Source: GWE2-42-39 sp034003625
GTDB lineage: Bacteria > Bacteroidota > Bacteroidia > Bacteroidales > Prolixibacteraceae
Assembly (NCBI GenBank): GCA_034003625.1
Contig: JAVEYG010000010.1
Span: 56,583-120,582 of the forward strand
Direction of reading: 5' to 3'
DNA: 64,000 nt
In this document: piece by piece, positions 50,135-59,362 of the stretch
Layout of the letters: each line of letters begins with the position of its first letter
Position numbering within the stretch: position 1 is the stretch's first letter
Program-made: the position numbers and the translations under genes
Notes under the pieces: generated by a model
Databases searched by the model: none
What the model was told of the DNA's origin: nothing
What the model saw: the letters and a program-made list of their open reading frames with translations, nothing else

Positions 50135-52774
50135 ATGACCGAAGAATATTTAAGCGCAGACGATTTTCAGAAAGAAGAAAAGACAGAAAACATCAATTAT
50201 CTTTCGGGGATGTACAAGGACTGGTTCCTGGATTACGCTTCGTATGTGATCCTTGAACGGGCGGTGCCTTATGTTGACGATGGCTTGAAACCTGTTCAAC
50301 GCAGGATTTTACATGCCATGAAAATAATGGACGACGGTCGTTACAACAAGGTGGCCAACATCATCGGGCAAACCATGCAGTACCACCCGCATGGCGATGC
50401 GTCGATCGGCGATGCGCTGGTGCAGCTGGGACAAAAAGACCTGCTGGTCGATTGCCAGGGAAACTGGGGGAATATACTCACCGGCGATGGCGCAGCAGCC
50501 CCCCGTTACATCGAGGCACGCCTGTCGAAATTTGCGCTGGAAGTACTTTTTAACCCGAAAACCACCAACTGGAAATTATCTTACGACGGGAGGAACAAAG
50601 AGCCCATCACCCTTCCGGTGAAATTCCCGCTTTTGCTGGCCCAGGGGGTCGAAGGAATTGCCGTGGGACTGGCGTCGAAAATTCTTCCGCACAACTTCAT
50701 CGAGTTGTTGGATGCTTGTATCGCCTACCTGAAAGAGGAGGATTTTGAAATTTTCCCGGATTTCCCGACCGGGGGATCGGCTGACTTCTCGAAATACAAC
50801 GATGGTGTGCGGGGAGGAAATGTAAAAATCCGTGCAAAAATTGAAAAAAAGGACAATAAAACATTGGTGGTCACCGAAATACCTTACGGGAAAACTACCG
50901 GGGCACTAATTGAATCAATTATCAAAGCGAACGAAAAAGGCAAAATCAAAATCCGTAAAATTGATGATAACACGGCGGCAAATGTGGAAATAATGATCCA
51001 TCTGGCGCCAGGCATTTCATCCGACAAAACCATCGACGCGCTATATGCTTTTACCGACTGCGAGGTTTCTATTTCTCCCAACAGTTGCATCATCCGCGAC
51101 GACAAGCCGCAGTTTATCGGAGTCAGTGAGATACTGAAAATCAATGTCGACAATACGGTCAAATTGCTGAAGATGGAACTCGAAATCCGAAAATCGGAAC
51201 TCGAAGAGGCCTGGCATTTCGCCTCGCTCGAAAAAATATTCATTGAAGAACGCATCTACAAAGACAAGAAATTTGAAGATGCCGCAAACATGGATGCGGC
51301 CATCGACCACGTCGACGAACGCCTGACCCCCTGGAAGCCCAAATTAAAAAGGGAGATTACCCGTGACGACATCCTCCGGCTGATGGAAATAAAAATGGCC
51401 CGTATCCTGAAATTCAACAAAGACAAGGCAAACGACCATATTCAGGCCATTGAGGACGAGATCGCGGAGATTGTTTTTAATATCGAAAACATCATTCCGT
51501 TCACCATTTCATGGTACAAACAATTAAAAAGCAAATATTCGAAAGGAAAAGAACGCCGCACTGAGATACGGAGCTTCGAAAATATTGAAGCTACCAAGGT
51601 AGTGGTTGCCAACGAGAAATTGTATATCGACCGGGAAGAAGGCTTTGTGGGCACAGGGTTGAAAAAATCGGAATACATCTGCGACTGTTCCGACATCGAC
51701 GACATTATTGTTTTCCGGAAAGATGGCACGTATGTGGTTTCAAAAGTTACCGAAAAATCATTCTTCGGAAAAAATATACTGCATGTTGCCGTATTTAAAA
51801 AGAACGACAAACGCACCATCTACAATGTAGTGTACCGCGACGGCAAAAACGGGGTCGTTTACATGAAGCGTTTCCCGGTAACGGGTGTCACCCGCGACAA
51901 AGAATACGACATTACGCAAGGTACGCCCGGTTCGCGGATCATGTATTTTAGTGAAAACCCGAACGGCGAGGCCGAGGTACTGAAGGTGACCCTGAAGCCA
52001 AAACCCCGCATCAAAAAATTAGTGTTCGAGGTCGATTTCGGAGAACTGGCCATCAAAGGGCGCGCGGCAATGGGCAACATCCTCTCGAAAAACGAAGTGC
52101 ATAAAATTGTGCTGAAAGAAAAAGGCGTTTCGACACTCGGAGGCCGGAAAATATGGTTCGACGAGGATGTATTGCGCTTGAACTCCGACGGGCGCGGAAA
52201 ATATCTGGGCGAGTTCATGGGTGAAGACTCGATTCTTGTTTTGTACAAAAACGGGGAATACCAACTGTATAATTTCGATCTGTCGAACCACTTTGATGAC
52301 GGGATACTGGTTATTGAAAAATTTGATCCGCGAAAAATATTATCGGCTATTTATTTCGACAGCGAGCAGGGGTTCTATTACGTGAAACGTTTCCAGATTG
52401 AAGAAGGACAGGGTAAACGGGTTAATTTTATCGGCGAGTTGCCCAATAACCGATTAGTTAGTATTACCTGGGTGCGTTACCCGAGGTTTGAAATTGAATT
52501 TGGCGGAAAGAACGGGCAACGCGAGAACGAAATTATCGAAGTGGACGAGTTTATCGGCGTGAAGTCATACAAAGCCAAAGGCAAGCGCCTGACCAATTAT
52601 GAAGTGCAACACATCAAAGAGTTGGAGCCGGTCATCAAAGATGAAGATATAAAAGAGGAGGAAGAAGTTGAAACAGACGGCACATCGGGTGAAGGAACAG
52701 ACGACATCCCCTTTGAAATCAACTATCCGAAAGATCATGGCCCGGAAACCCCCAATCAAATGTCATTGTTCTGA
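50135..52774 (+). CDS. parC: DNA topoisomerase IV subunit A
   Basis: 879 residues. Breakage-reunion domain with VPYVDDGLKPVQRRILHAM, HPHGDASIGDALV and the catalytic Tyr in GAAAPRYIEARLSKFA (about residue 128). A coiled-coil region follows, then degenerate beta-pinwheel blades (FPVTGVTRDKEYDITQGTPG, KGRAAMGNILSK) in place of the gyrase-type GyrA box. A Glu/Asp-rich tail ends in PNQMSLF, a short C-terminal motif that resembles a clamp-binding peptide (QMSLF). It is 24 bases after parE. Confidence 0.93.
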   Translation: MTEEYLSADDFQKEEKTENINYLSGMYKDWFLDYASYVILERAVPYVDDGLKPVQRRILHAMKIMDDGRYNKVANIIGQTMQYHPHGDASIGDALVQLGQKDLLVDCQGNWGNILTGDGAAAPRYIEARLSKFALEVLFNPKTTNWKLSYDGRNKEPITLPVKFPLLLAQGVEGIAVGLASKILPHNFIELLDACIAYLKEEDFEIFPDFPTGGSADFSKYNDGVRGGNVKIRAKIEKKDNKTLVVTEIPYGKTTGALIESIIKANEKGKIKIRKIDDNTAANVEIMIHLAPGISSDKTIDALYAFTDCEVSISPNSCIIRDDKPQFIGVSEILKINVDNTVKLLKMELEIRKSELEEAWHFASLEKIFIEERIYKDKKFEDAANMDAAIDHVDERLTPWKPKLKREITRDDILRLMEIKMARILKFNKDKANDHIQAIEDEIAEIVFNIENIIPFTISWYKQLKSKYSKGKERRTEIRSFENIEATKVVVANEKLYIDREEGFVGTGLKKSEYICDCSDIDDIIVFRKDGTYVVSKVTEKSFFGKNILHVAVFKKNDKRTIYNVVYRDGKNGVVYMKRFPVTGVTRDKEYDITQGTPGSRIMYFSENPNGEAEVLKVTLKPKPRIKKLVFEVDFGELAIKGRAAMGNILSKNEVHKIVLKEKGVSTLGGRKIWFDEDVLRLNSDGRGKYLGEFMGEDSILVLYKNGEYQLYNFDLSNHFDDGILVIEKFDPRKILSAIYFDSEQGFYYVKRFQIEEGQGKRVNFIGELPNNRLVSITWVRYPRFEIEFGGKNGQRENEIIEVDEFIGVKSYKAKGKRLTNYEVQHIKELEPVIKDEDIKEEEEVETDGTSGEGTDDIPFEINYPKDHGPETPNQMSLF

Positions 52775-52776
52775 TT

Positions 52777-53280
52777 ATGAGAATTTACCTGATTGGATAT
52801 ATGGGTTGTGGAAAGTCGACACTGGGACGCCAGTTGGCTTCCCTGCTCGGATTGACATTGATAGACCTGGACCACTATTTGGAGAACAAATACTTCAAAA
52901 CTATTCCGCAAATTTTTGAGGAAGAAGGGGAAGAAGATTTTCGGCGTAAGGAACAGGCTGTTTTGCATGAGGTTTCAACATTCGAAAATGTGATTGTGGC
53001 CACAGGCGGTGGCGCTCCCTGTTTCTTCGACAACATGGATGTAATGAACCGCACCGGCTTCTGCATTTTCTTAGATGTAGACACCAGCGAATTAGTCGAA
53101 CGGCTTACCCATGCAAAGACCGAACGTCCGATCATCAAAGGAAAATCGGGCGAAGAACTGGCCGGCTTTATCGACGGGATGATGGAGAAACGGCGGCCTT
53201 TCTACGAAAAAGCAAAATACATACTGAAAGGCAAAAATATTACGGTGGATCAGGTACTGAAAATAATCAATAAACACTAA
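52777..53280 (+). CDS. aroK: Shikimate kinase
   Basis: 167 residues. Phosphorylates shikimate with ATP in aromatic amino acid synthesis. Walker A GYMGCGKSTLGRQLA (about residues 8-22), DLDHYLENKY with the shikimate-binding Asp, FRRKEQAVL, GGGAPCFF and ERPIIKG in the LID region are all present. It begins two bases after parC and is likely co-transcribed. Confidence 0.95.
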   Translation: MRIYLIGYMGCGKSTLGRQLASLLGLTLIDLDHYLENKYFKTIPQIFEEEGEEDFRRKEQAVLHEVSTFENVIVATGGGAPCFFDNMDVMNRTGFCIFLDVDTSELVERLTHAKTERPIIKGKSGEELAGFIDGMMEKRRPFYEKAKYILKGKNITVDQVLKIINKH

Positions 53281-53287
53281 TCGGGTG

Positions 53288-53306
53288 CGGAGATTTTTAA
53301 TCTCCG
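53288..53306. repeat. CGGAGATT hairpin after aroK
   Basis: CGGAGATT (53288-53295) is exactly complementary to AATCTCCG (53299-53306) around a TTT loop. It could serve as a weak terminator, but there is no T-run and it may be a dispersed palindrome. Confidence 0.5.
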
Positions 53307-53350
53307 ATTAGAAACGGGGTAAAAACAGTTATTTAACGATCTTTTTTATC

Positions 53351-54112
53351 ATGCTTGAAATTTGTGCTTTGGCTTCGGGCAGCAACGGTAATTGTTATTA
53401 CATCGGCAACCAGTCGGATGCTGTTTTGATCGATGCCGGAATTTCGGCCAAACAGGTTTTGCTCCGGATGGAAAACCGCCGCCTCGCCCCGGCAAAAATA
53501 CGCGCACTTTTTATCACTCACGAACACACCGACCATTTTCGTGGGGCGCGGGTTTTAAGCAAAAAACTCAGGATACCGGTCTACCTTACCACGGGAACTT
53601 ATTTGTCGGCCAGGGACGAAGACCGCCCTGCACATGTATGCCTTTTTTCTCCCGGAGAAATAATCAGAATAGGAAAATTCAACATCCATTCGTTTGCAAA
53701 GAAGCATGATGCTGCCGAACCCTGCTCTTTCCGTATTGAATACAATCAAACCAACGTGGGTGTTTTTACCGATATTGGCGAAGCCTGCGAGAAGGTACAA
53801 GCCAACTTGTCACAATGCCGGGCCGTGTTTGTCGAGTCGAACTACGACGAGCAGATGTTGTGGAACGGACCCTATCCGTACCCGCTGAAACAGCGTGTCG
53901 CCTCTTCGTTCGGGCACCTTTCAAACGACCAGTCGCTGGAGTTGGTCAGTCAGTTTGGCGGCGAACAGTTGGAATATGTTTTCTTGAGCCATCTGTCAAA
54001 AGAAAACAATACCCCTGCAAAAGCATTTCAGAATTTTGCCGGGTTACAAGGCCGCTTTAAAGTGCAACTGACTTCCCGTGAAGAAGCTACTGAAGTGTTT
54101 CATCTGAAATGA
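53351..54112 (+). CDS. MBL-fold metallohydrolase, YycJ/WalJ-like
   Basis: 253 residues. Metallo-beta-lactamase motif FITHEHTDHFRGARVLSKK (about 56-74) with HxHxDH, ALASGSNGNCYYIG at the N-terminus, and GVFTDIGEACEKV. These match the YycJ/WalJ group, implicated in DNA-repair-type nuclease activity in some bacteria. The role here is inferred from family only. It follows aroK after 70 bases and ends in a gap with a short imperfect hairpin (54117-54137). Confidence 0.87.
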   Translation: MLEICALASGSNGNCYYIGNQSDAVLIDAGISAKQVLLRMENRRLAPAKIRALFITHEHTDHFRGARVLSKKLRIPVYLTTGTYLSARDEDRPAHVCLFSPGEIIRIGKFNIHSFAKKHDAAEPCSFRIEYNQTNVGVFTDIGEACEKVQANLSQCRAVFVESNYDEQMLWNGPYPYPLKQRVASSFGHLSNDQSLELVSQFGGEQLEYVFLSHLSKENNTPAKAFQNFAGLQGRFKVQLTSREEATEVFHLK

Positions 54113-54169
54113 AGAAGCCCCACAAATTGTGAGGCTGTATTGAATTCGGTATATAAACTATATATCTGA

Positions 54170-54358
54170 CTACGATAGTTTTACATTTACTGCATTCAAT
54201 CCTTTTCTTCCTTCGGCGAGTTCGTAAGTTACTTCGTCTCCATCCTTGATTTTATCGATAAGTCCGGAAACATGAACGAAGTATTCTTCGCCTGATTGAT
54301 CTTTAATAAAACCAAAACCTTTTGACTCGTTGAAGAATTTTACTGTACCTGTTTTCAT
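54170..54358 (-). CDS. Cold-shock-domain protein
   Basis: 62 residues forming one OB-fold: MKTGTVKFFNESKGFGFIKD holds RNP-1 (KGFGFI), EYFVHVSGL holds RNP-2. It binds single-stranded nucleic acid and acts as an RNA chaperone. The AT-rich region upstream (54359-54420) is suitable for a promoter, but no exact -7/-33 pair was found. Confidence 0.95.
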   Translation of the reverse strand: MKTGTVKFFNESKGFGFIKDQSGEEYFVHVSGLIDKIKDGDEVTYELAEGRKGLNAVNVKLS

Positions 54359-54440
54359 AATAAATTAAAAATATTTGATAATCATGTAAATATAGGTAAA
54401 AATGATATTCAACAAATCAAATAGGTCAAAAAAGAATTTT

Positions 54441-55757
54441 TTAAACGTTTAACAGGTTGTCATTTAATGCCTGCAGGGTTTCTTTTTTTAGTGAAGTGGG
54501 TACCAGGATCGAAATATTGTGACGGCTTCCTCCGTATGAAATCATCCGGATCGGGATACCCGACAACGCGTTGAATATTTTGGCTGCAAATCCCTTTTCT
54601 TCGGCAATCACATCGCCTACAATACAGACTATCGATTGTTCGGTATCAATTTCCACTTCTCCGTATTCCTGAAGTTCCTTTTTAATGCTTTCAAGATTCC
54701 GGGTATCGTCGATCGTCAGTGAAACAGCTACTTCCGAGGTTGATATCATGTCGATCGGCGTCTTGAAGAATTCGAATATTTCGAATACATTTTTCAGGAA
54801 CCCGTAAGCCATCAGCATTCGGTAGGAACGGATCTTAATGGCTGTAATCCCGTCTTTTGCAGCCACGGCCTTGATCCCGCTCCCGCTCGATTTTGAGGCA
54901 ATCAGTGTCCCCTCATCGCTTGGGTTCATGGTATTTTTCAGGCGTACCGGGATGTTTTGCAGTTTGGCCGGCAAAACGGTCAGCGGGTGCAGGATTTTTG
55001 CACCAAAGTAGGCCAGCTCGGCAGCTTCGTCGAACGACAACTGCTCGATTTTGCGTGTTTTGTCGACAAACCGGGGATCATTGTTATGAAACCCGTCAAT
55101 GTCGGTCCATATCTGCACTTCTTCCGAGTCGATGGCTGCACCGATCAGGGTCGCGGTGTAGTCGCTCCCGCCGCGTTGCAGGTTGTCGATCTCGTTATCG
55201 GCGTTACGGCAAATAAAACCCTGAGTGATGTAGTAGTTGGCTTCGCCTGCTTTTTCGATCACCCCGCCTATTGTTTTCTTGGTGAAGTATAAATCAGCTG
55301 CCTTATCGGCATCTATACGCATAAAATCAAGAGCTGGTAAATAAACCGCCTTATGCCCGTTTTCATTCATTAAAATAACAAAAAGGGCGGTCGAGATCAG
55401 CTCGCCCTGCGCCAGTATTGTTTTCTCTCCGGTTTCAGAAAATTCGCCGGAAGTGAACAACTTAATAGTGTCAAAACTTTCTTTTACAATCCTCAGCCCT
55501 TCTTCTTTACTTTTTTCCTTCTTAAAAAGGTCGGCAACCACTTTTATGTATTTTGCTTCCAACAGGTTGATGACCATCCGGGCTGAATCTTTATTCTTCT
55601 TATACAAATAATTCGAAATTTCAACTAAGGAATTGGTCGTTCCCGACATCGCCGAGAGAACCACAATTTTTTGTTCTCCGTCTGTGATCAGTTCCATTAC
55701 GGCCCGCATATTTTCGGGACTTCCTACTGATGTGCCTCCAAATTTTAATACTTTCAT
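54441..55757 (-). CDS. lysC: Aspartate kinase (monofunctional, ACT-regulated)
   Basis: 438 residues. Kinase domain with MKVLKFGGTSVGSPENM, GRGGSDYT-equivalent QRGGSDYTATLIGAAI, and EVQIWTDIDGFHNNDPR, followed by two ACT domains (about 300-438, KIRSYRMLMAYGFLKNVFEI, SIVCIVGDVIAEEKGF) for lysine or threonine feedback. It opens the aspartate pathway to Lys, Thr, Met and diaminopimelate. The gene stands alone. Confidence 0.95.
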   Translation of the reverse strand: MKVLKFGGTSVGSPENMRAVMELITDGEQKIVVLSAMSGTTNSLVEISNYLYKKNKDSARMVINLLEAKYIKVVADLFKKEKSKEEGLRIVKESFDTIKLFTSGEFSETGEKTILAQGELISTALFVILMNENGHKAVYLPALDFMRIDADKAADLYFTKKTIGGVIEKAGEANYYITQGFICRNADNEIDNLQRGGSDYTATLIGAAIDSEEVQIWTDIDGFHNNDPRFVDKTRKIEQLSFDEAAELAYFGAKILHPLTVLPAKLQNIPVRLKNTMNPSDEGTLIASKSSGSGIKAVAAKDGITAIKIRSYRMLMAYGFLKNVFEIFEFFKTPIDMISTSEVAVSLTIDDTRNLESIKKELQEYGEVEIDTEQSIVCIVGDVIAEEKGFAAKIFNALSGIPIRMISYGGSRHNISILVPTSLKKETLQALNDNLLNV

Positions 55758-55861
55758 TTCTGTATAAATGTGAATTATTTGTTGAATTGCCGCAAATATG
55801 AAAAAAAACGTTGATATTGAAAATCTTTCCTGTTAAAATGAAAGTAAATATTCTTTGTTTC

Positions 55862-58471
55862 TTAATGATTTTTACCCTCTCGCTTTGCTTCCATGTAATT
55901 CAGCACGAAACGGATTTCGGAATAGCTGTACTGTTCGCCTAAATTTGTCCGTGCCTGAGAAGCAGGGCAAAGGCCGTTTTTATTGAAAAAAGCGCTGATC
56001 GTTTCTATCTTTTCATCGGGCAGCAACCCGTTTAACGGAAGTTGCCCCAGCCGCACAAAATAAGCCAAATGACCTTCAATGGTCGAGGGGGCCATCGTCC
56101 GCTCTTCGGCAATTTCGGGAATCGTTTTACCGCCCCGGAACAGGTCGAGGCTGATCTCCTTGGTGTCCATCGATGCTTTGGCTGCTGCTTTTTCGGCCCC
56201 GAACGGGACGTCCATCTTTTTTGCACGCCGATAGGCAATGCCCATTTCCAAAATCTCTTTCCCGAATTGCTGCATTTTTTTGCCGCCCATTCCCTGAATA
56301 GCTCTCAGACTGGCAGTAGTAACGGGTACTTCGTGCGCAATTTCGAGCAAGGTGCGTTGCCGGATGATCCGCGCAATTTCCACATTTAGCTGGTTGGCCT
56401 TCTTTTGGCGCCAGTCTTTCAGGCTTTTGAAAAAATCGGGATGTGCGGAAACCGACACCGGAACTTCTCTTCCTTTTTTTCTGGCTCCTGACGATGGGGG
56501 TTCAATGTTGGCTTTTGCCCGTGTTTCGAGATATTCTTTTAAGCGGAACCCATTTTTGCATTCTTCTATACAGGCTTTCTTTATCGCTGTTTCGTTTGAA
56601 AAACGCTCCATTGCAGAAGATAAAACTTTCCGCACTTCCCGGTTGTCGGTATCGAAATCAATATTCGCGAGAGGCTGTTCCACTATGGTTTCCAATTTTT
56701 CAGAAAAATAGGCGCTGGCTTTTTTCAGCCGTTCCTGAAGTTGGGGATTTGTTTCGGCATCGGCGCTTTGGCGGAGCAGCTTATTGAGCTGGATGGAAAA
56801 TTTATCGGAAACGGCAACCAACTCTTCTTTTACCGGCAATAGCATATTTTGAAGGTTTTCCTGTAAATTGCCGATCAGTTTGCCCGAATGGTCGCCTGCT
56901 ATTTTCAGCAGATAATACGCCATTCGCAAAACCGGCTGGAAATCGAACAGTTCGGTGAGCAACTGCTGCTGAAATTCTTTACGGGCATGATCGAGTTCTG
57001 AAGGGCCGGGTTGATTACGCTCTACCTCGTCGGTAAAACGAAGCACGGTGGCGTCGCTTTTCACGCTTTGCAGGACGATGGGTGAACTGAGCACCAGTCC
57101 GTTGAGCCTACGGCAACGGCTCAGGGTAACATACACTTGTCCGTGCGCAAACGACAGCCGCGCGTTGATGATGGCCTTATCGAAAGTCAGCCCCTGGCTT
57201 TTGTGAATGGTGATAGCCCAGGCTAATTTCAGGGGAAGCTGCAGAAATGTACCGGTCACTTCCTCGTCGATTTCCTGTGTTGCCTCGTTCAGCGTATAGC
57301 GGGCGTTTTGCCATTCTTCGGCTTCTACCTCCACCGGAAAAGCATCGCCCGGACAAACTACTTCCACCGTGTGCTCCCCTATCGCGGTAATCATCCCGAT
57401 TTTACCATTGTAATAACGTTTACCTGCCGACGAATCGTTTTTCACAAACATCACCTGCGCGCCGGTTTTCAGTTTCAGTTCGGCATCGGTGGGAAACTGG
57501 TACTCCGGGAAATCGCCGGTCACGACGGCAGTAAACGTGCGGGGCTTGCTTTTTAATGCGCCGAGTTTGGCATCGTTGATTTCCTGTGCCTGGTAATTAT
57601 GGGTGGTCAGCGTAATGTAGCCTTCCTTGTCGTCGGGGCTAAAACCGCGGATATAGCGCTGATTTAACTGAGACAATATTTCTTCGTCGATATTGTTTTC
57701 GCGGACTTTATTCAGCAAATCGATAAATTGCGGGTCGCTTTGCCTGAAAATCTGCGTCAGTTCAATGCCAATCCATTGGGAACGTTTCAACGCGTGGCTG
57801 CTGAAGAAGAAACAGGTTTCGTAGTATTTTTTCAGCAAATCCCATTCCTCGTCTTTCATGATGGGGGCAAGCTGCTGCAAGTCGCCGATCATCAGTAACT
57901 GGACGCCGCCAAAAGGTTTGTTGCGGTTGCGGAAACGCCGCAACACCTCGTCGATGCCATCGAGCACATCGGCGCGCACCATGCTTATTTCGTCGATTAC
58001 CAACAGGTCGAGGCTACGCATGATGTTGATCTTTTCGCGGCTGAACCGTTTGATGCCGGCAGCTACATTGCCGTCGCCGGGAACCTGTACCGGCCTTGGC
58101 TGATCGGGGTTTTGCGGCACCTGGGGCCCGAACGGCATCTGGAAAAACGAATGGATGGTGACTCCGCCCGCGTTGATGGCTGCTACTCCGGTGGGTGCAA
58201 CAACAATCATCCGTACCTGGGGCCCGAACGGCATCTGGAAAAACGAATGGATGGTGACTCCGCCCGCGTTGATGGCTGCTACTCCGGTGGGTGCAACAAC
58301 AATCATCCGTTTGGGCGATGTTTTTCGTAACTGGTGCAGAAAAGTAGTTTTCCCGGTACCGGCTTTCCCGGTCAGAAAAATAGGCCGGTCGGTGTACTGC
58401 ACAAAATCGAAAGCCAGTTGCAACTGCGGATTGGTTTTTATTTCAGAAATATCGGTGGCGGTCTGGAACAT
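55862..58471 (-). CDS. PIF1-like superfamily 1 helicase with C-terminal HRDC/HTH modules, carrying an internal duplication
   Basis: 869 residues. The helicase core has Walker A FLTGKAGTGKTTFLHQL (about 32-48), motif Ia IVVAPTGVAAINAGGVTIHS, Walker B DLLVIDEISMVRADVLDGID, and motifs V/VI in the UvrD_C-like segment (AITIHKSQGLTFDKAI, GQVYVTLSRCR). The C-terminal third has an HRDC-like segment (about 690-770) and a RecQ-type helix-turn-helix region (about 780-865, LFRGGKTIPEIAEERTM). Residues about 55-86 are repeated exactly as residues 87-118, a 32-residue in-frame duplication that doubles motif Ia and IHSFFQMPFGP. Without it the length would be 837. Whether the protein stays active is uncertain. 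Confidence 0.88.
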   Translation of the reverse strand: MFQTATDISEIKTNPQLQLAFDFVQYTDRPIFLTGKAGTGKTTFLHQLRKTSPKRMIVVAPTGVAAINAGGVTIHSFFQMPFGPQVRMIVVAPTGVAAINAGGVTIHSFFQMPFGPQVPQNPDQPRPVQVPGDGNVAAGIKRFSREKINIMRSLDLLVIDEISMVRADVLDGIDEVLRRFRNRNKPFGGVQLLMIGDLQQLAPIMKDEEWDLLKKYYETCFFFSSHALKRSQWIGIELTQIFRQSDPQFIDLLNKVRENNIDEEILSQLNQRYIRGFSPDDKEGYITLTTHNYQAQEINDAKLGALKSKPRTFTAVVTGDFPEYQFPTDAELKLKTGAQVMFVKNDSSAGKRYYNGKIGMITAIGEHTVEVVCPGDAFPVEVEAEEWQNARYTLNEATQEIDEEVTGTFLQLPLKLAWAITIHKSQGLTFDKAIINARLSFAHGQVYVTLSRCRRLNGLVLSSPIVLQSVKSDATVLRFTDEVERNQPGPSELDHARKEFQQQLLTELFDFQPVLRMAYYLLKIAGDHSGKLIGNLQENLQNMLLPVKEELVAVSDKFSIQLNKLLRQSADAETNPQLQERLKKASAYFSEKLETIVEQPLANIDFDTDNREVRKVLSSAMERFSNETAIKKACIEECKNGFRLKEYLETRAKANIEPPSSGARKKGREVPVSVSAHPDFFKSLKDWRQKKANQLNVEIARIIRQRTLLEIAHEVPVTTASLRAIQGMGGKKMQQFGKEILEMGIAYRRAKKMDVPFGAEKAAAKASMDTKEISLDLFRGGKTIPEIAEERTMAPSTIEGHLAYFVRLGQLPLNGLLPDEKIETISAFFNKNGLCPASQARTNLGEQYSYSEIRFVLNYMEAKREGKNH
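58119..58310. repeat. Perfect 96-bp tandem duplication in the helicase gene
   Basis: 58119-58214 and 58215-58310 are identical over all 96 bases, beginning ACCTGGGGCCCGAACGGC and ending CAACAATCATCCGT. The unit is a multiple of three and keeps the frame. Complete identity implies a very recent event or an assembly artefact. Confidence 0.95.
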
Positions 58472-59362
58472 TTTTAATTATCGCATGTCGTTTACAAACG
58501 TGGAGAAATTTTAAGGCAAATTATTAAATAATCTGTTTAGAAGCAAAATAAGGATTGACTTTTTGGCGATGGATTTAGTCGCAGTTGGCAGTTTTCAGTG
58601 AACAGCCGGGTTCATGCGAAGGCGCAAAGGCACGAATTACGGGTTGCAAGCTGCAGGCTTCAGGCTGTTTGCCTGGAAGTCAAGTAATCCAGTAATTCTA
58701 TGATTCTGCAATCGGGTAATCCAGTGATCCGAGAATCCGGCTGCTTTTTTCCGTCGTCCCATCTTTCTTTTGTCATTCCGGCGAAGGGTGGGACCTCATC
58801 GCACAACGCCATATCTAAAAATTCTCCTCAGGGTTTCAGGAGGGGTACCCGTTGGTTAGTCCGAAGGAGGGGAGAGGTGGTAAAAGTCTCGCACCTGCCA
58901 CAATATGTGAACAGCCGGATTTTCAGATATTAGAATTTAAATAAAACTGGGGCATAAGCTGTGAAAAAATAGTGTCAGGTCAACAGGATTTTGCCATCCT
59001 GGCGCAGGGAAAGGTCTAATGATCAGTGTTTCGGAGGAACAGATTTTTCACTTCGTTCTGAATGACAAGGAAAATGTGACTGCAACTGTTATTTCCACAT
59101 TGTGCTGATAAAAAAACGGGTAGGTTTCAGGGTGACAAACCCTCATTTTGGGTTGATGCAATATTCGATGATCATAATGTTCGACTGAAATGGAATCTGG
59201 TTTGATTTTTATTTTTTTTGCTGAAAAATAAAGAGCCTGTGAATCAGCCTTTCCTGAAGCCATTCATTAATTTATGGTTTTTTAACGGGGCTTAATCCTG
59301 CGATTATCGTGGCCGGGATGGGATTTAGGCTATTTTTGCGGTTTCATTTTTAATCCGAATTT
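58472..59362. other. Gene-poor repeat-rich gap of 890 bases
   Basis: No convincing gene is seen. 58560-58760 is made of micro-repeat words: CAGTTGGCAGTTTTCAGTGAACAG, GCGAAGGCGCAAAGGCACGAA, GCAAGCTGCAGGCTTCAGGCTG (58646-58667, sharing 15 identical bases with 20737-20751) and AATCCAGTAATTC-like units. 58757-58880 holds a GTCATTCCGGCGAAGGG-type word and a TTTCAGGAGGGG/GAAGGAGGGGAG tract. 58960-59270 is unremarkable. The last 40 bases include TATTTTTG (59331-59338), a possible -7 for the next gene. Confidence 0.7.

Noticed and set aside
48278..52774. Gyrase (gyrB-gyrA) as the identity of the topoisomerase pair
   Set aside because: Short B subunit, the two genes adjacent, and a degenerate pinwheel in the A subunit without a clear GyrA box favour topoisomerase IV.
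58112..58330. Tandem repeat considered as a CRISPR or promoter array
   Set aside because: Only two adjacent identical 96-bp units inside a coding frame, with no spacers; it is a tandem duplication.
58700..58933. A 77-codon plus-strand frame in the repeat-rich gap
   Set aside because: It is composed of repeat words and encodes an Arg/Gly-rich sequence with no family resemblance; typical of a spurious frame over repeats.
59048..59263. A 71-codon minus-strand frame upstream of the 596-residue gene
   Set aside because: No start signal, signal peptide or motif; part of it is repeat-like sequence.
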